Shown: positions 28,469-37,021 of the stretch, one piece after another
How positions within the stretch are numbered: the first letter of the stretch is position 1
Layout of the letters: each line of letters opens with the position of its first letter
Origin: CAVRAZ01 sp963719135
GTDB lineage: Bacteria; Pseudomonadota; Gammaproteobacteria; DSM-19610
Assembly: GCA_963719135.1 (NCBI GenBank)
Contig: CAVRAZ010000007.1
Location: forward strand, 310,001-374,000
Direction of reading: 5' to 3'
DNA: 64,000 nucleotides
Notes under the pieces: model-generated
Seen by the model: only the letters and a program-made list of their open reading frames with translations
What the model was told of the DNA's origin: nothing
The model's database searches: none
Program-made: the position numbers and the translations under genes

Positions 28469-28733
28469 ATATTCTTTGCATTGTGGGTTATATGCTAAGG
28501 CATCCTTGGTCCGCTTAACGTCTGACTCTGGTGCGTTTCCGAGCGGCTCCACACCTAACAATCTAGGCATCTTAAGAAAACCCCTATTGCCATAGGCTCA
28601 ACGCGCGGTAGGCTTCTGGTTCGCATTAAGCGACCCAAGGCACGACGGCTATTTTTCCTCGCAGTTTCGAGACGTGCTTGACTATCAATGATGCGCGAGG
28701 ATTCTCCTGTGCGGGCGCCGGCCGTGGTCGTTG

Positions 28734-28761
28734 TTGACCGTCTGGCAAACGTGTCTATACT
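28734..28761 (+). promoter_or_regulatory. Sigma70-like promoter of the ardC fragment
   Basis: TTGACC at 28734-28739 and TATACT at 28756-28761 are separated by 16 bases and lie about 20 bases upstream of the ardC start. Both hexamers are one mismatch from consensus. Confidence 0.5.
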
Positions 28762-28782
28762 TCACCTCAAGCGCGATGCACA

Positions 28783-28926
28783 GTGCGCGCAACAGTACAG
28801 AGAGGTGACGACATCAACGGCAAGACGAAGACGAACACGACCAAGCGCGACGTATATCAAGACGTAACCAACCGCATAATCGCCGAGCTAGAAGCAGGCA
28901 CCGTTCCGTGGGTGCGGCCTTGGTCC
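28783..28926 (+). pseudogene. ardC: ArdC-type antirestriction protein, N-terminal fragment
   Basis: A GTG start opens a frame containing KRDVYQDVTNRIIAELEAG followed by TVPWVRPW, the conserved N-terminus of the ArdC single-stranded-DNA-binding domain found on conjugative elements. After RPW the sequence changes to unrelated DNA, so the metallopeptidase domain is absent. The upstream promoter-like pair supports an originally functional gene cut by a later rearrangement. Confidence 0.75.
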
Positions 28927-29229
28927 GCGTCGAGTTCGAGTGCGATTTGCTGCATGGCTCTGCTCCGGCGGGTTCGTCGCCGTCACCTTAGCGCACGCAT
29001 GCAGCACATCCACCAGTGCCAGGAGCGCACTGGCAGCGAGTTCAATCTGTTCACCGAGACGAAAGCGCACCGCGTCTGGCTGTAGCATCCAGCGCGGGAT
29101 CTTCAGTGTCTTGCCATCGGGATGCCGTACCGTCACGGCATGAGTGGCTTGGCGTGGCCACGCGACGACGTTGAGACAGTGGTTATGGAGTGGGTGGAAA
29201 GGATAGTGCACCGTCACCGTCGACGGCAT
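28927..29229 (-). CDS. DUF5372-like protein (3' end truncated at the ardC junction)
   Basis: The frame from 29229 reads VTVHYPFHPLHNHCLNVV, then TVRHPDGKTLKIPRWMLQP and a hydrophobic helix ALLALVDVLHAC. This resembles small DUF5372 proteins that accompany transposon and recombinase genes. The frame runs on into the ardC fragment in the other strand, so the original C-terminus is uncertain. It lies between the ardC remnant and the IS91 transposase fragment. Confidence 0.4.
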
Positions 29230-29249
29230 GGTATTCAGAGTGGTTGTTG

Positions 29250-30188
29250 CTCAATATTCACTTCCATAGGCTGTTTCTCGACGGCGTCTATGTGGATGGC
29301 GCCCACGGCGCCAGCCGGTTTCAGTGGGTGAAAGCGCCCACCCGTGAAACGCTGGCCCGACTCACCCGGACACTCGCCGAGCGCATCGGGCGTTTTCTGG
29401 AACGCCAGGGACTGTTGGTGCGCGATGACGAGAACGCGTATCTGAGCCTGGACACCGAAGGTGACGATCCGATGGAATCCCTGATCGGGTATTCCGTCAC
29501 TTACCGCATTGCCGTGGGTTCAAACGCCGGGCGCAAGGTGTTCACGTTGCAGACACTGCCTTCGAACGATGAACCGGGTGCGGACAAGGTGGCCGGATTC
29601 TCACTGCACGCTGGCGTGGCGGCCAAAGCCAACGACCGGGACACGCTGGAACGGTTGTGCCGGTATATCACAAGACCGGCGCTCTCAGAAAAACGCCTGT
29701 CACTGACCGACACCGGGCAGGTTCGCTATGCGCTCAAAACACCGTATCGGGACGGTACGACACACGTTTTCTACGAGCCGCTGGACTTCATTGCAAAGCT
29801 CGCTGCGCTGGTCCCCAAACCCCGCGTCAACCTGACGCGCTTCCACGGGGTATTCGCACCGAACAGTAAGCACCGGATACAGATAACGCCCGCGAAACGG
29901 GGCAAAGGCAAAAAAGCGAGCAGCCCGGATGAAGCGGCCGATCAAACTGTGGCAGAACGCCCTGTGGCCATGACCTGGGCGCAGCGACTCAAACGTGTTT
30001 TTGGTATCGATATCGCAACCTGCCGTGACTGCGGTGGTGCCGTGAAGGTGATTGCCTGCATCGAAGATCCGGCCGTGATCAAGAAGATACTGATGCATTG
30101 GATGACAAGGTGCCGGCAACAGAATCGATCCGGTTACCGGACAGCCGTGCGCCACCGCAGATCAGTCTGTTCGGCTCCGGTTAAGTGA
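29250..30188 (+). pseudogene. IS91-family transposase, C-terminal two thirds
   Basis: The frame begins at LNIHFHRLFLDGVYVDGAHG, a conserved IS91 transposase block, and continues through FHGVFAPNSKHRIQITPA to the terminal MTWAQRLKRVFGIDIATC and CGGAVKVIACIEDPAVIKK. The N-terminal zinc finger and upstream part are missing. The element's 3' non-coding end appears to run to 30407, where a DUF4297 gene is cut off. A second copy of 29666-30407 lies at 34670/38171-38860. Confidence 0.85.
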
Positions 30189-30407
30189 CTGGATGATCAA
30201 GGGGTCCACGGCGTGCTGCCCACTCACAGGCGGCAGGGTGGTTATGGCTGTAAGTGCAGAAAAGTATGCAAAAGACGCATAAGCACACGATCTGACCGGT
30301 GAGGTGGGCGATATTTCGGAGTCAAATCGCATGAAAGGCAGGCGAGTGTGGTTCCATTTGGGACCTTGACTTGAGGGGACAGGGCTTTTATTTTACCTAT
30401 ACTCCGA
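29666..30407 (+). repeat. Long direct repeat, copy 1 (IS91 transposase end)
   Basis: This segment recurs almost identically at 34670-34725 plus 38171-38860, interrupted there by the IS21-family element. Both copies end at the same sequence (TATACTCCGA), which probably marks the true IS91-element terminus. The copies flank the Fic/DUF4297/DUF6527/ThiF gene block. Confidence 0.85.
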
Positions 30408-30693
30408 AGCGCTTCAGAGCGCTATCGATATCGCTGTGTATGAGGGGAGCGCTACGCGTCTTTACCTGCACGTAGATACGGGATTCCGGTAACGCAATTT
30501 CAACATCTTCGTCGTTTTCGACGACAAGTTCCAATACGCCCGATCTGGCCGCCATAAAGAGGCAAGCCATCGCATAAAGATGCTGGTACAACAATCCGCG
30601 GTGGACGGCTTCGATCTGTGCCAGTTGGCGGCTATCCAGGACAAACGGTGCGTAACTATCAGAGCGTGCCATAATGTTTCGGCTTTCCGGCAT
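30397..30693 (-). pseudogene. DUF4297 (Cap4-like) dsDNA endonuclease, N-terminal fragment
   Basis: The 98-codon frame starts after AAGGAAG and reads LLYQHLYAMACLFMAARSG and ESRIYVQVKTRSAPL, then IDSALKRF. The acidic and QVKTR residues fit the PD-(D/E)xK core of DUF4297, the nuclease domain of the CBASS effector Cap4 and of several standalone defence proteins. Translation ends where the IS91 terminus begins (30407), so the rest of the protein is lost. It follows the 59-residue gene and Fic gene on the same strand. Confidence 0.6.
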
Positions 30694-30702
30694 TCGTCTT
30701 CC

Positions 30703-30882
30703 TTATGCAGGCTGACGCCTAAATCTAATCCTGCGTCTTTCCGGATCAGGCATGGCGCACGTTAAATACCAGTAGAGTTCGGCTTTGCGGGAATCGTACA
30801 GAGTATGACGACACTCATTGGGAATGTCCGCGTCGTATAAGAAGACGATCTGCATCAGCGGGGCGTCGGCAAACAGGCTCAT
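30703..30882 (-). CDS. Small protein coupled to the Fic gene
   Basis: A 59-residue frame starts at an ATG that overlaps the Fic stop codon (ATGA), a strong sign of translational coupling. It reads MSLFADAPLMQIVFLYDAD and LYWYLTCAMPDPERRRI. No family is recognised. Nine bases separate its end from the start of the DUF4297 fragment, so the three probably form one operon. Confidence 0.55.
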   Translation of the reverse strand: MSLFADAPLMQIVFLYDADIPNECRHTLYDSRKAELYWYLTCAMPDPERRRIRFRRQPA

Positions 30883-32275
30883 CTGTTCCAGACCTCCCGC
30901 CACGCCGTAAATTCAGACGGCCTTATCTGGTATCGCGCAAAATTTCCTTCATGCAGACCGAGCAGTTCATCCTCGACCGTCTCGCGGAACCGCTCGCGGT
31001 CTTCGGGATCGATATGGCCCTGCGTCCAGTCCTTCACGTGGGCGATGGCGTGTCTTTTATCCATGCCCCCGCGCACGACCGCACCGATGACTTCGCGCAA
31101 CTCCTCCCGGTAGCGCAACCTGAAGGGGTCTGGTTCACCGAGCGACTGCCTGACGGCCGCGTAGCGGTCTGCCGAGCGCTCATAGGCCCAGATAAAAACG
31201 TCTCTTAGCAATTCGACCTTGTTGAGTTCGTACACCCCCAGCACCGCATCTGTGTAAGCGCCGCGCGGCACGCCCTCGAACGAAAGCGGCGAGAAATTGC
31301 CCTTGATCAGAGGAATGTTCGCGGACAGGCGCGACACCCGTTTGTTGACATCATCGAATGGCTGCAAATACGGAATCTGCACCATCACGAAAAAGGCCTG
31401 CTCAAACGGATCGGTAATGGCCGAAGCCGTTGCGAGAATCTGGTCGAAGCATTCCTCGATGAGCTGCGGCACTTCAAGCGGATGAAAGACCGAGCGCTCG
31501 ATGCCGACGCCGATACGGCGCAGCCTGCCCGGTGCATCTGGGTCCGCCAGCAGGTTGTTCGCGAGCAACGCATGAAGATTGAGGATCGTGTAGCGGTTAA
31601 AGCCGATCTCGTCGGCCGCTCCAATCAGAAACTCGATCGTGTCCTTGTGGTTCAGGATCATCTGCGCTTCAAGGCGCTGTTTGCCTTCCGCCTCCTCGCC
31701 AAGGTCGATCAGACGCTTGGTATCGAGAAGCGAATAGGTGTTACCCTCAAGCCGGCTTGAGTTCCAGGACAGGTCGATCAGCAGCCTGTTCAGTATTTGC
31801 TTCGCGTAGGTGCCGGCCGGCTCCACCGCGATCTTCGGCGTGCCGACAGCGCGCAGGTGCGCCCGCTCCGCCACACTCGGTAGAAGCTCTCGTTAGGCCG
31901 GTACGCATCCAGGAACGCGCGGTTGTAACCGGCCGGCCGGCGTGCCTCGGGCGGCTTCCGGACATTGGCCTGGATTTCACGGCCTGCTGGAGAGAGCGGC
32001 AAGAGCGCCTCGCCTTCGACTCGCGCTTCCGCCCCGCCCGCGACCTCGCCTGCCGCCTCTCTGGCGCCCGGCACCAGGTAGCGCGCCCAGCGCCCCTCGC
32101 CTTCCATGACGAGGCGTCTATCATCGACAAGGGATTTGAGGCGGTATTGCAGGGTCCGCCGTGGCGGCGGGGCTTCCAGCGCGCCAGCGATCTGCTGCGC
32201 CGTCACCCCCTCAGGGTGGGCGCGCACGGCGTCCTCGATCGCCTGTAAATCCTCTTCCTGAATGCGCCTCGCCAC
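30879..32275 (-). CDS. Fic-domain protein with N-terminal winged helix, one frameshift, altered Fic motif
   Basis: The frame from 32275 encodes a winged-helix-like N-terminus (EDLQAIEDAVRAHPEGVTA, RRTLQYRLKSLVDDRRL). A frameshift near 31890 separates it from the remaining 330 residues. These include the inhibitory motif SSRLEGN and a Fic core YLQPFDDVNKRVSRLSA. Active Fic AMP-transferases have HPFxxGNGR; here the histidine is Gln and the Gly-Asn-Gly is Val-Asn-Lys. Such variants are common in this subfamily, and their activity is uncertain. Direct and inverted TATRCGC-type repeats just upstream could be its own operator. It heads an operon with a small protein and a DUF4297 nuclease fragment. 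Confidence 0.75.
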
Positions 32276-32285
32276 AACGTCCTCT

Positions 32286-32423
32286 TAGTTGCGCGTAAAA
32301 CCTATATGCGCAATTAAATCATATATACGCGCAATTATCAAGCCTACACGCAATAATAAACTGCGCATAGATCTCTAAACTGCGTAAAGGCGCTGAATTC
32401 TGCGCCTATAGCCCTATACGCAG
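32286..32423. promoter_or_regulatory. Iteron-like repeat cluster upstream of the Fic gene
   Basis: An AT-rich stretch carries about eight copies, in both orientations, of a motif near TATACGCGCAATT (for example TATATGCGCAATTA at 32302 and TATACGCGCAATTA at 32324, then TACACGCAATAAT, CTGCGCATAG, CTGCGTAAAG, CTATACGCAGG). It lies directly ahead of the winged-helix Fic gene, so autoregulation is likely. Confidence 0.55.
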
Positions 32424-32601
32424 GAATCGGAAATTCTCCGACCTGTGGATAGACATATCTCGTTGAAAGCCAAGCCGCCAAGGGCCGTAATTATCCCGCG
32501 CGAGGGATCGAAGCCGCAGGGCCGAAACCCGCCAAGACCGGGGTTCGCGGTTCACGAGAGCCCGGCCCGGCACAGCCGGGCGCGCCCTAAAAGGCAATCC
32601 G

Positions 32602-32949
32602 CTAAAACAACGAAAGCTGCATATCCGACGGATCGCGGATACCGTACACCTCCCGCGCCATTGCGATGGTCGCCCGGCCCTCGAATATAGGCCTGTCGGT
32701 AACGTGATTCATCGACTCCCAGCTGGCCCAGATTTTCAGGCCGGCGCGCTGATATGTGGGGTGAAGTTCACCAGGACCGCACGAGCCACCGAATATGCCG
32801 ATCTCATAGGCAAGGGCCTCGGCAAGCTGTTCATCGGTAAGGCCGGTCGCTGCGCGCTCGGCCCAGCGCTTCGCAGCGCGTTCGATACCGCCAGTCGCCC
32901 TCTTGAAGGCATAGAGCCTGTCGTGGGCAGAGAGTTGTTTGATGCTCAT
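32602..32949 (-). CDS. Conserved plasmid/ICE-type hypothetical protein
   Basis: The 115-residue product is mostly helical and reads HDRLYAFKRATGGIERAAKR, then AYEIGIFGGSCGPGELHPT and AMAREVYGIRDPS, ending QLSLF. This type occurs on conjugative plasmids and integrative elements. No function is known. It starts three bases after the DUF3768 stop codon, so the two are co-transcribed. Confidence 0.55.
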   Translation of the reverse strand: MSIKQLSAHDRLYAFKRATGGIERAAKRWAERAATGLTDEQLAEALAYEIGIFGGSCGPGELHPTYQRAGLKIWASWESMNHVTDRPIFEGRATIAMAREVYGIRDPSDMQLSLF

Positions 32950-32952
32950 AGC

Positions 32953-33282
32953 TCAATACTCCTCGGCCAGCATGATCGTCAGGACGCGGGAAGTCAGCGC
33001 TACACTTGCCGGATCGGCACTGCCGGTCCGCATGTAGGTGGCGTAATAGTCAATCTTCCAGAAGACTTTGCCAGCGCCATCGACATCGATAGCGCCGAAG
33101 TCATGCTCCCCATAGGGGTCGTTCTGTTCGCTGAAGGCATTAAACCGCCTGACCTCAAAGAGGATGTTGCCCTGAATGTAGGGATGAAGAGCCACTATAC
33201 CGCGTGTCACCATGACCCTACCGCCGTCGAAGCTCTGGCGGAACGCATCATTCAGAGCGGCTCTGCGATTTTGATATTGCAT
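32953..33282 (-). CDS. DUF3768 family protein
   Basis: The start at 33282 (MQYQNRRAALND) follows a strong AGGAAAGGAG site; an upstream in-frame ATG runs through an inverted repeat and is unlikely. The 109-residue product has GGRVMVTRGIVAL, the signature NDPYGEHDFGAIDVDGAG, and VFWKIDYYATY, then a conserved end RVLTIMLAEEY. These are DUF3768 hallmarks. The family is common on conjugative plasmids and integrative elements and has no established role. It forms a two-gene operon with 32602-32949. Confidence 0.8.
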   Translation of the reverse strand: MQYQNRRAALNDAFRQSFDGGRVMVTRGIVALHPYIQGNILFEVRRFNAFSEQNDPYGEHDFGAIDVDGAGKVFWKIDYYATYMRTGSADPASVALTSRVLTIMLAEEY

Positions 33283-33287
33283 TGAAG

Positions 33288-33432
33288 TTCTCCTTTCCTG
33301 TTTCTCAACACGAAAGGAGCCAAGGGCCGGGCGAACAAGCCGGACTGTCACCGCCAGGGGAACGGCTTGCCCGTTGACAGACCGGCGCGCCCGGCTAAAA
33401 GGCGAAAAGTTGAGAAAGACAGGAAAGGAGAA
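33288..33432. repeat. Imperfect 20-bp inverted repeat flanking a 100-bp spacer
   Basis: TTCTCCTTTCCTGTTTCTCA at 33288 is inverted at 33409-33432 (GTTGAGAAAGACAGGAAAGG...), with a two-base insertion. Each arm contains an AGGAAAGGAG ribosome-site-like core. The left arm is the DUF3768 leader. Confidence 0.6.
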
Positions 33433-33585
33433 TTGGTGCAACGAAAGCCGAATTTGCAGAGGATGAATGTATTCCAGACTTCTTACGGCGAATGATAAAC
33501 ATCAAAGGCCATAATTGTTATCGCAACATAACATCGAGGGGCGACCACGTTCTACCAAGCGTTGGACGAGCTAGAGTAATACCCG

Positions 33586-33996
33586 CTAAGCGCTCCATTC
33601 ACGATGCTGGCGGAGGTCAGGATGACTTCCCGTATCGTTACACCAGGACACGCGGCCGTCCTGTAACCAGAAATGGCTAAGACAGCCCTTGTCTCGCCAC
33701 ACCGACGGATACAAGGTTGGCCGCCCTGAATGCGTGTGAGTCAGGCGCCAGTGAGGGCGGTGTATCGGCTGCAGCGACAACGTGATAACTTCACCGCACC
33801 CGCAGGGGCACCGGAATAGCGACCATTTCTGTTGGTTCGCGGAGACGACGCAATAAAATTGCCCGGCAGCGATTTGGTCATTCGAGGGCGGTTTACCGAC
33901 GGCATTGATATCGAAAAACAGAATGGGGGGCTTGTGGTTTCGCTTTCTCTTCCGGTTTTTGGGCCGGTGCGGAGCTGAAACGGAAGAGGCTGGCAA
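33586..33996 (-). CDS. DUF6527 family protein
   Basis: The 136-residue product contains a Cys-rich block FRCPCGCGEVITLSL, followed by HRPHWRLTHTHSGRPTLYPSVW, then CLSHFWLQDGRVSWC, the conserved core of DUF6527. This family is often found with ThiF/E1-like and ubiquitin-like genes in bacterial defence loci. A truncated ThiF-like gene lies directly upstream, which fits. The start is set at the first good ATG; an internal start is possible. Its biochemical role is not established here. Confidence 0.65.
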   Translation of the reverse strand: MPASSVSAPHRPKNRKRKRNHKPPILFFDINAVGKPPSNDQIAAGQFYCVVSANQQKWSLFRCPCGCGEVITLSLQPIHRPHWRLTHTHSGRPTLYPSVWRDKGCLSHFWLQDGRVSWCNDTGSHPDLRQHREWSA

Positions 33997-34013
33997 GCCA
34001 TTCGCCTATAGCG

Positions 34014-34669
34014 CTAAGTATACTCATCACGCTTGCCCAGAAACGGTTGATTGAGTCTGCATGACTCTTTTAATAAAACGAAATCCCGTTGGCGGCAATA
34101 AGGGCAATCGGGGTTTTCCTCCGTCTGATAACTGCGGATTTCCATAGTCACAAAGTCAACTAAATACATATCGCGGCGCAATTCCGGAGGAAATCTGCGA
34201 AACGGCTTTATCAGGTCGAACAGCGTTGCGATGGCAAAGTCAGCCGACGCGTTTGTGAACGGCCCAACACCCGGGGCGTCTGTATCGCCGTCCTCAAGGT
34301 ACCTTTCTTTCAGCTCCTCCTCTGTAAGGTCTGGATTTTCCCGGCGAGCCAGTTGAGTTTGAATCCATATATCACGAATGACGCCTTGGCAAAAAAGGCA
34401 CTGGCCAGATTCGGGTAAGATGCTACTAATCCGCCCACAGTGGTAGCGAAGGACCGGCTGGCCATCACCGTCTTCGCCTATGCGACCACCCAGTCCGACA
34501 TCTATAAAGAGCTGAGCGTACGCATAGAGCGCAGTGTTCATGACCGAGTGCCCCGCAAAATCGTCAGTACACCCGAACACGACATCGCAGCTTGCGAGCG
34601 CATCCAGCGCCCCCGGGTCGGTGTCTATTTCTGATTCGTAGGCAGCAACATTGACCGACAGACCGATAC
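34014..34669 (-). pseudogene. ThiF/E1-like adenylyltransferase, C-terminal part
   Basis: From the IS91 junction at 34670 an open frame reads VNVAAYESEID, DALASCDVVFGCTDDFAG and QLFIDVGLGGRIGED, the second half of the E1/ThiF nucleotide-binding fold, followed by SGQCLFCQGVIRD and NPDCPYCRQRDF cysteine pairs that would bind zinc. The glycine-rich ATP motif and N-terminus are gone, cut by the IS91 fragment. An internal ATG at 34580 would give 188 residues but lacks the catalytic front. With the adjacent DUF6527 gene it appears to be a relic of a ubiquitin-like conjugation locus. Confidence 0.7.
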
Positions 34670-34725
34670 TATCACAAGACCGGCGCTCTCAGAAAAACGC
34701 CTGTCACTGACCGACACCGGGCAGG
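34670..34725 (+). pseudogene. IS91-family transposase fragment, left piece of copy 2
   Basis: Fifty-six bases match 29666-29721 of the first IS91 copy and end in GCAGG. The match resumes at 38171 with GCAGG repeated, so the IS21-family element inserted here with a 5-bp target duplication. Confidence 0.85.
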
Positions 34726-35025
34726 TGTATGTGCCGTTCGAAACCCGCGGTTATTTGCCGCTGTTGCGTTCCGAACCGAAAATCACGTTATCGTGAACGC
34801 GGGGTATCGTGCAGCGGATTGGGTTCCTGTGTCGGTGCGGACTCAAGCGTGAACAGATGACATGGGACCGGAAAACCGGTATGGAGGGTGTAGCCGAGGA
34901 GACAGGCATAGCGCCAGCCAAGATTTGACGGTCAAACGCTGACGCTATGCCCCAAACCGTGCTTTCGCACAGCCCGTCCATAGTCTCACCAAGACGGGTC
35001 AAAATCCAGCCCTCATCGGCTTTGT

Positions 35026-35469
35026 GTGCTGATGAATCCCAGTGCCCGACTCTTTCACTGCGCGGGTTGCCACTGCCAGGTCATTCTCTGTCGTCACTGC
35101 GACCGCGGTAACGTCTATTGCGCTAACGGCTGTGCTGAGCGGGCGCGATCCACCTCGCTGCACCGAGCGGCCCAACGCTACTGTTCAACGCGCCGTGGCC
35201 GGCACCGTAATGCGGAGCGCCAGCGTCGGTTCCGGGCGCGTCAACGAGAAAAAGTAACGCATCAGGGTTCCCCACCGAGGCTCGGCCTTGTTCTACTGCT
35301 GTTCGTATTAAACGCACTGGAAAGTCATCAAGAAGACGAGCGCGATCGCACTGAGACGGCCCTTTACTGCCATGTCTGTCACCGTGAATGCGACGCCTTT
35401 CTCAGAGGCGACTTTCTGCGCCCCCGCCACGCGGGAAACCACACAGAGCGCTGTCATGGTAGCCCTTGA
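35026..35469 (+). CDS. Cysteine-rich passenger protein of the IS21 element
   Basis: The 147-residue product starts with two zinc-binding clusters (FHCAGCHCQVILCRHCDRG and VYCANGCAER) followed by a strongly basic tract (RRGRHRNAERQRRFRARQR) ending in KVTHQGSPP. The layout suggests a small zinc-finger nucleic-acid-binding protein. As far as I can recall, similar proteins accompany some IS21-family elements. It ends 16 bases before istA on the same strand. The last 60 residues look less conserved. Function unknown. Confidence 0.55.
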   Translation: MLMNPSARLFHCAGCHCQVILCRHCDRGNVYCANGCAERARSTSLHRAAQRYCSTRRGRHRNAERQRRFRARQREKVTHQGSPPRLGLVLLLFVLNALESHQEDERDRTETALYCHVCHRECDAFLRGDFLRPRHAGNHTERCHGSP

Positions 35470-35485
35470 TTGAAGGAGATGACGA

Positions 35486-37021
35486 TTGACTATCGACAAG
35501 GCACTCGAAGCGAAGATTCTTCGCTATCACTTTGTAGAGCACTGGGGCCCGCATACCATTGCCGCCCAACTCGGCACCCATCACTCGACGGTCGATCGGG
35601 TGCTGTCTCAGGCGGGCCTGCCCAAGGCCGAGCGCGCACGCCAGGCCTCGATCATTGATCCCTACCTACCCTTCATCATCGAGACGTTAGCGCAATACCC
35701 CAGGCTCACGGCGATGCGACTGTATACGATGGCACAGCAACGCGGCTACCCGGGTGGCCCCAGCCATTTTCGCTCGCAGGTGGCGCAACTGCGTCCGCGC
35801 AAGCCGAGCGAAGCGTATCTTCGACTCAGAACCTTGCCGGGTGAACAGGCACAAGTCGACTGGGGTCATTTCAATACCGTTCAGATCGGCCGTGCGAAGC
35901 GACCGCTGATGGCCTTCGTGATGGTGCTCAGCTGGAGCCGCCAGATCTTCCTGCGCTTCTATCTTAATCAACGCATGGAGAGCTTCCTGCGCGGCCATGT
36001 CGCCGCCTTTGATGCCTGGGGGGCACTGCCGAGAGTGCTGCTGTACGACAACCTGAAGTCAGCCGTGCTCGAGCGTCGTGATGATGCGATCCGCTTCCAT
36101 CCCACCCTGTTGGCGTTGTCAGCGCACTACCACTTCGAGCCTAGACCGGTCGCCATCGCGCGGGGTAACGAGAAGGGCCGCGTCGAACGCGCGATACGCT
36201 ATATTCGCGACAGCTTCTTTGCCGGCCGTCAGTGGTCCGTTATCGATGAGCTGAATGCGCAGGCCGACGCCTGGTGTGCAGGCACCGCCGCCCACCGACC
36301 CTGCCCGGAAGATCCGCGCATGACGGTGAGCGAGGCCTTTGCGCAGGAACAACCCCACCTGCTGGCGTTGCCGGACAACCCCTTCGAAACTGACGAGCGG
36401 GTCGTGGTCAGTGTCGGCAAAACCCCTTATGTACGCTTTGATCTGAACGACTACAGTGTACCGCACACCCAGGTGCGGCGCACCGTAACGGTCATGGCCT
36501 CGCTGACCCACGTGCGGGTGCTCGATGGCAGCGCGGTGATCGCCGAGCACCCGCGCGTCTATGGCAAGGGCGAGCAGATCGAGCACCCGGCCCACATCGA
36601 AGCACTGGTCAGCACCAAGCGGGGTGCACGTCATCACCGCGGACAGGACCGACTGGCGCAGGCCGCCCCGTCGAGTCGTGCGCTCTTGCAACAGGCCGCG
36701 CACCGCGGCACCCCGCTCGCGCGTGCCACCGCCCAACTCGTGCAACTACTCGACGACTACGGCGCTGCCGAACTCGAGTACGCCATCGCCGAGGCCCTCA
36801 ACAACGACGTACCCCATCCCAACAGCGTACGACAAGTGCTTGAACGGCGCCGCGAGCAGCGCGACCGACCACCGCCGTTAGCGCTCACGTTGCCCGACAA
36901 CGACAAGGCGCGAAACATCATCGTGCGGGCGCCATCGCTGGCGCGCTACGACCAACTCAACACCGACACCGACACCGACAGGATCAATGATACGGAGCCA
37001 ACCGATGGCAACACCACCTGA
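35486..37021 (+). CDS. istA: IS21-family transposase IstA
   Basis: A TTG start preceded by GAAGGAGATGA gives 511 residues beginning TIDKALEAKILRYHFVEHWG with a helix-turn-helix (AAQLGTHHSTVDRVLSQAG). The DDE catalytic core is intact: Asp in QAQVDWGHF, Asp in LLYDNLKSAV and Glu in NEKGRVERAIRYI. A beta-barrel/C-terminal domain follows (YSVPHTQVRRTVTV). It catalyses strand transfer with the IstB ATPase. Its end overlaps the istB start region, as is usual. Confidence 0.93.
   Translation: MTIDKALEAKILRYHFVEHWGPHTIAAQLGTHHSTVDRVLSQAGLPKAERARQASIIDPYLPFIIETLAQYPRLTAMRLYTMAQQRGYPGGPSHFRSQVAQLRPRKPSEAYLRLRTLPGEQAQVDWGHFNTVQIGRAKRPLMAFVMVLSWSRQIFLRFYLNQRMESFLRGHVAAFDAWGALPRVLLYDNLKSAVLERRDDAIRFHPTLLALSAHYHFEPRPVAIARGNEKGRVERAIRYIRDSFFAGRQWSVIDELNAQADAWCAGTAAHRPCPEDPRMTVSEAFAQEQPHLLALPDNPFETDERVVVSVGKTPYVRFDLNDYSVPHTQVRRTVTVMASLTHVRVLDGSAVIAEHPRVYGKGEQIEHPAHIEALVSTKRGARHHRGQDRLAQAAPSSRALLQQAAHRGTPLARATAQLVQLLDDYGAAELEYAIAEALNNDVPHPNSVRQVLERRREQRDRPPPLALTLPDNDKARNIIVRAPSLARYDQLNTDTDTDRINDTEPTDGNTT

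Noticed and set aside
32286..32423. A CRISPR array
   Set aside because: The repeats are short, degenerate and in both orientations with no regular spacers, and no cas gene is near.
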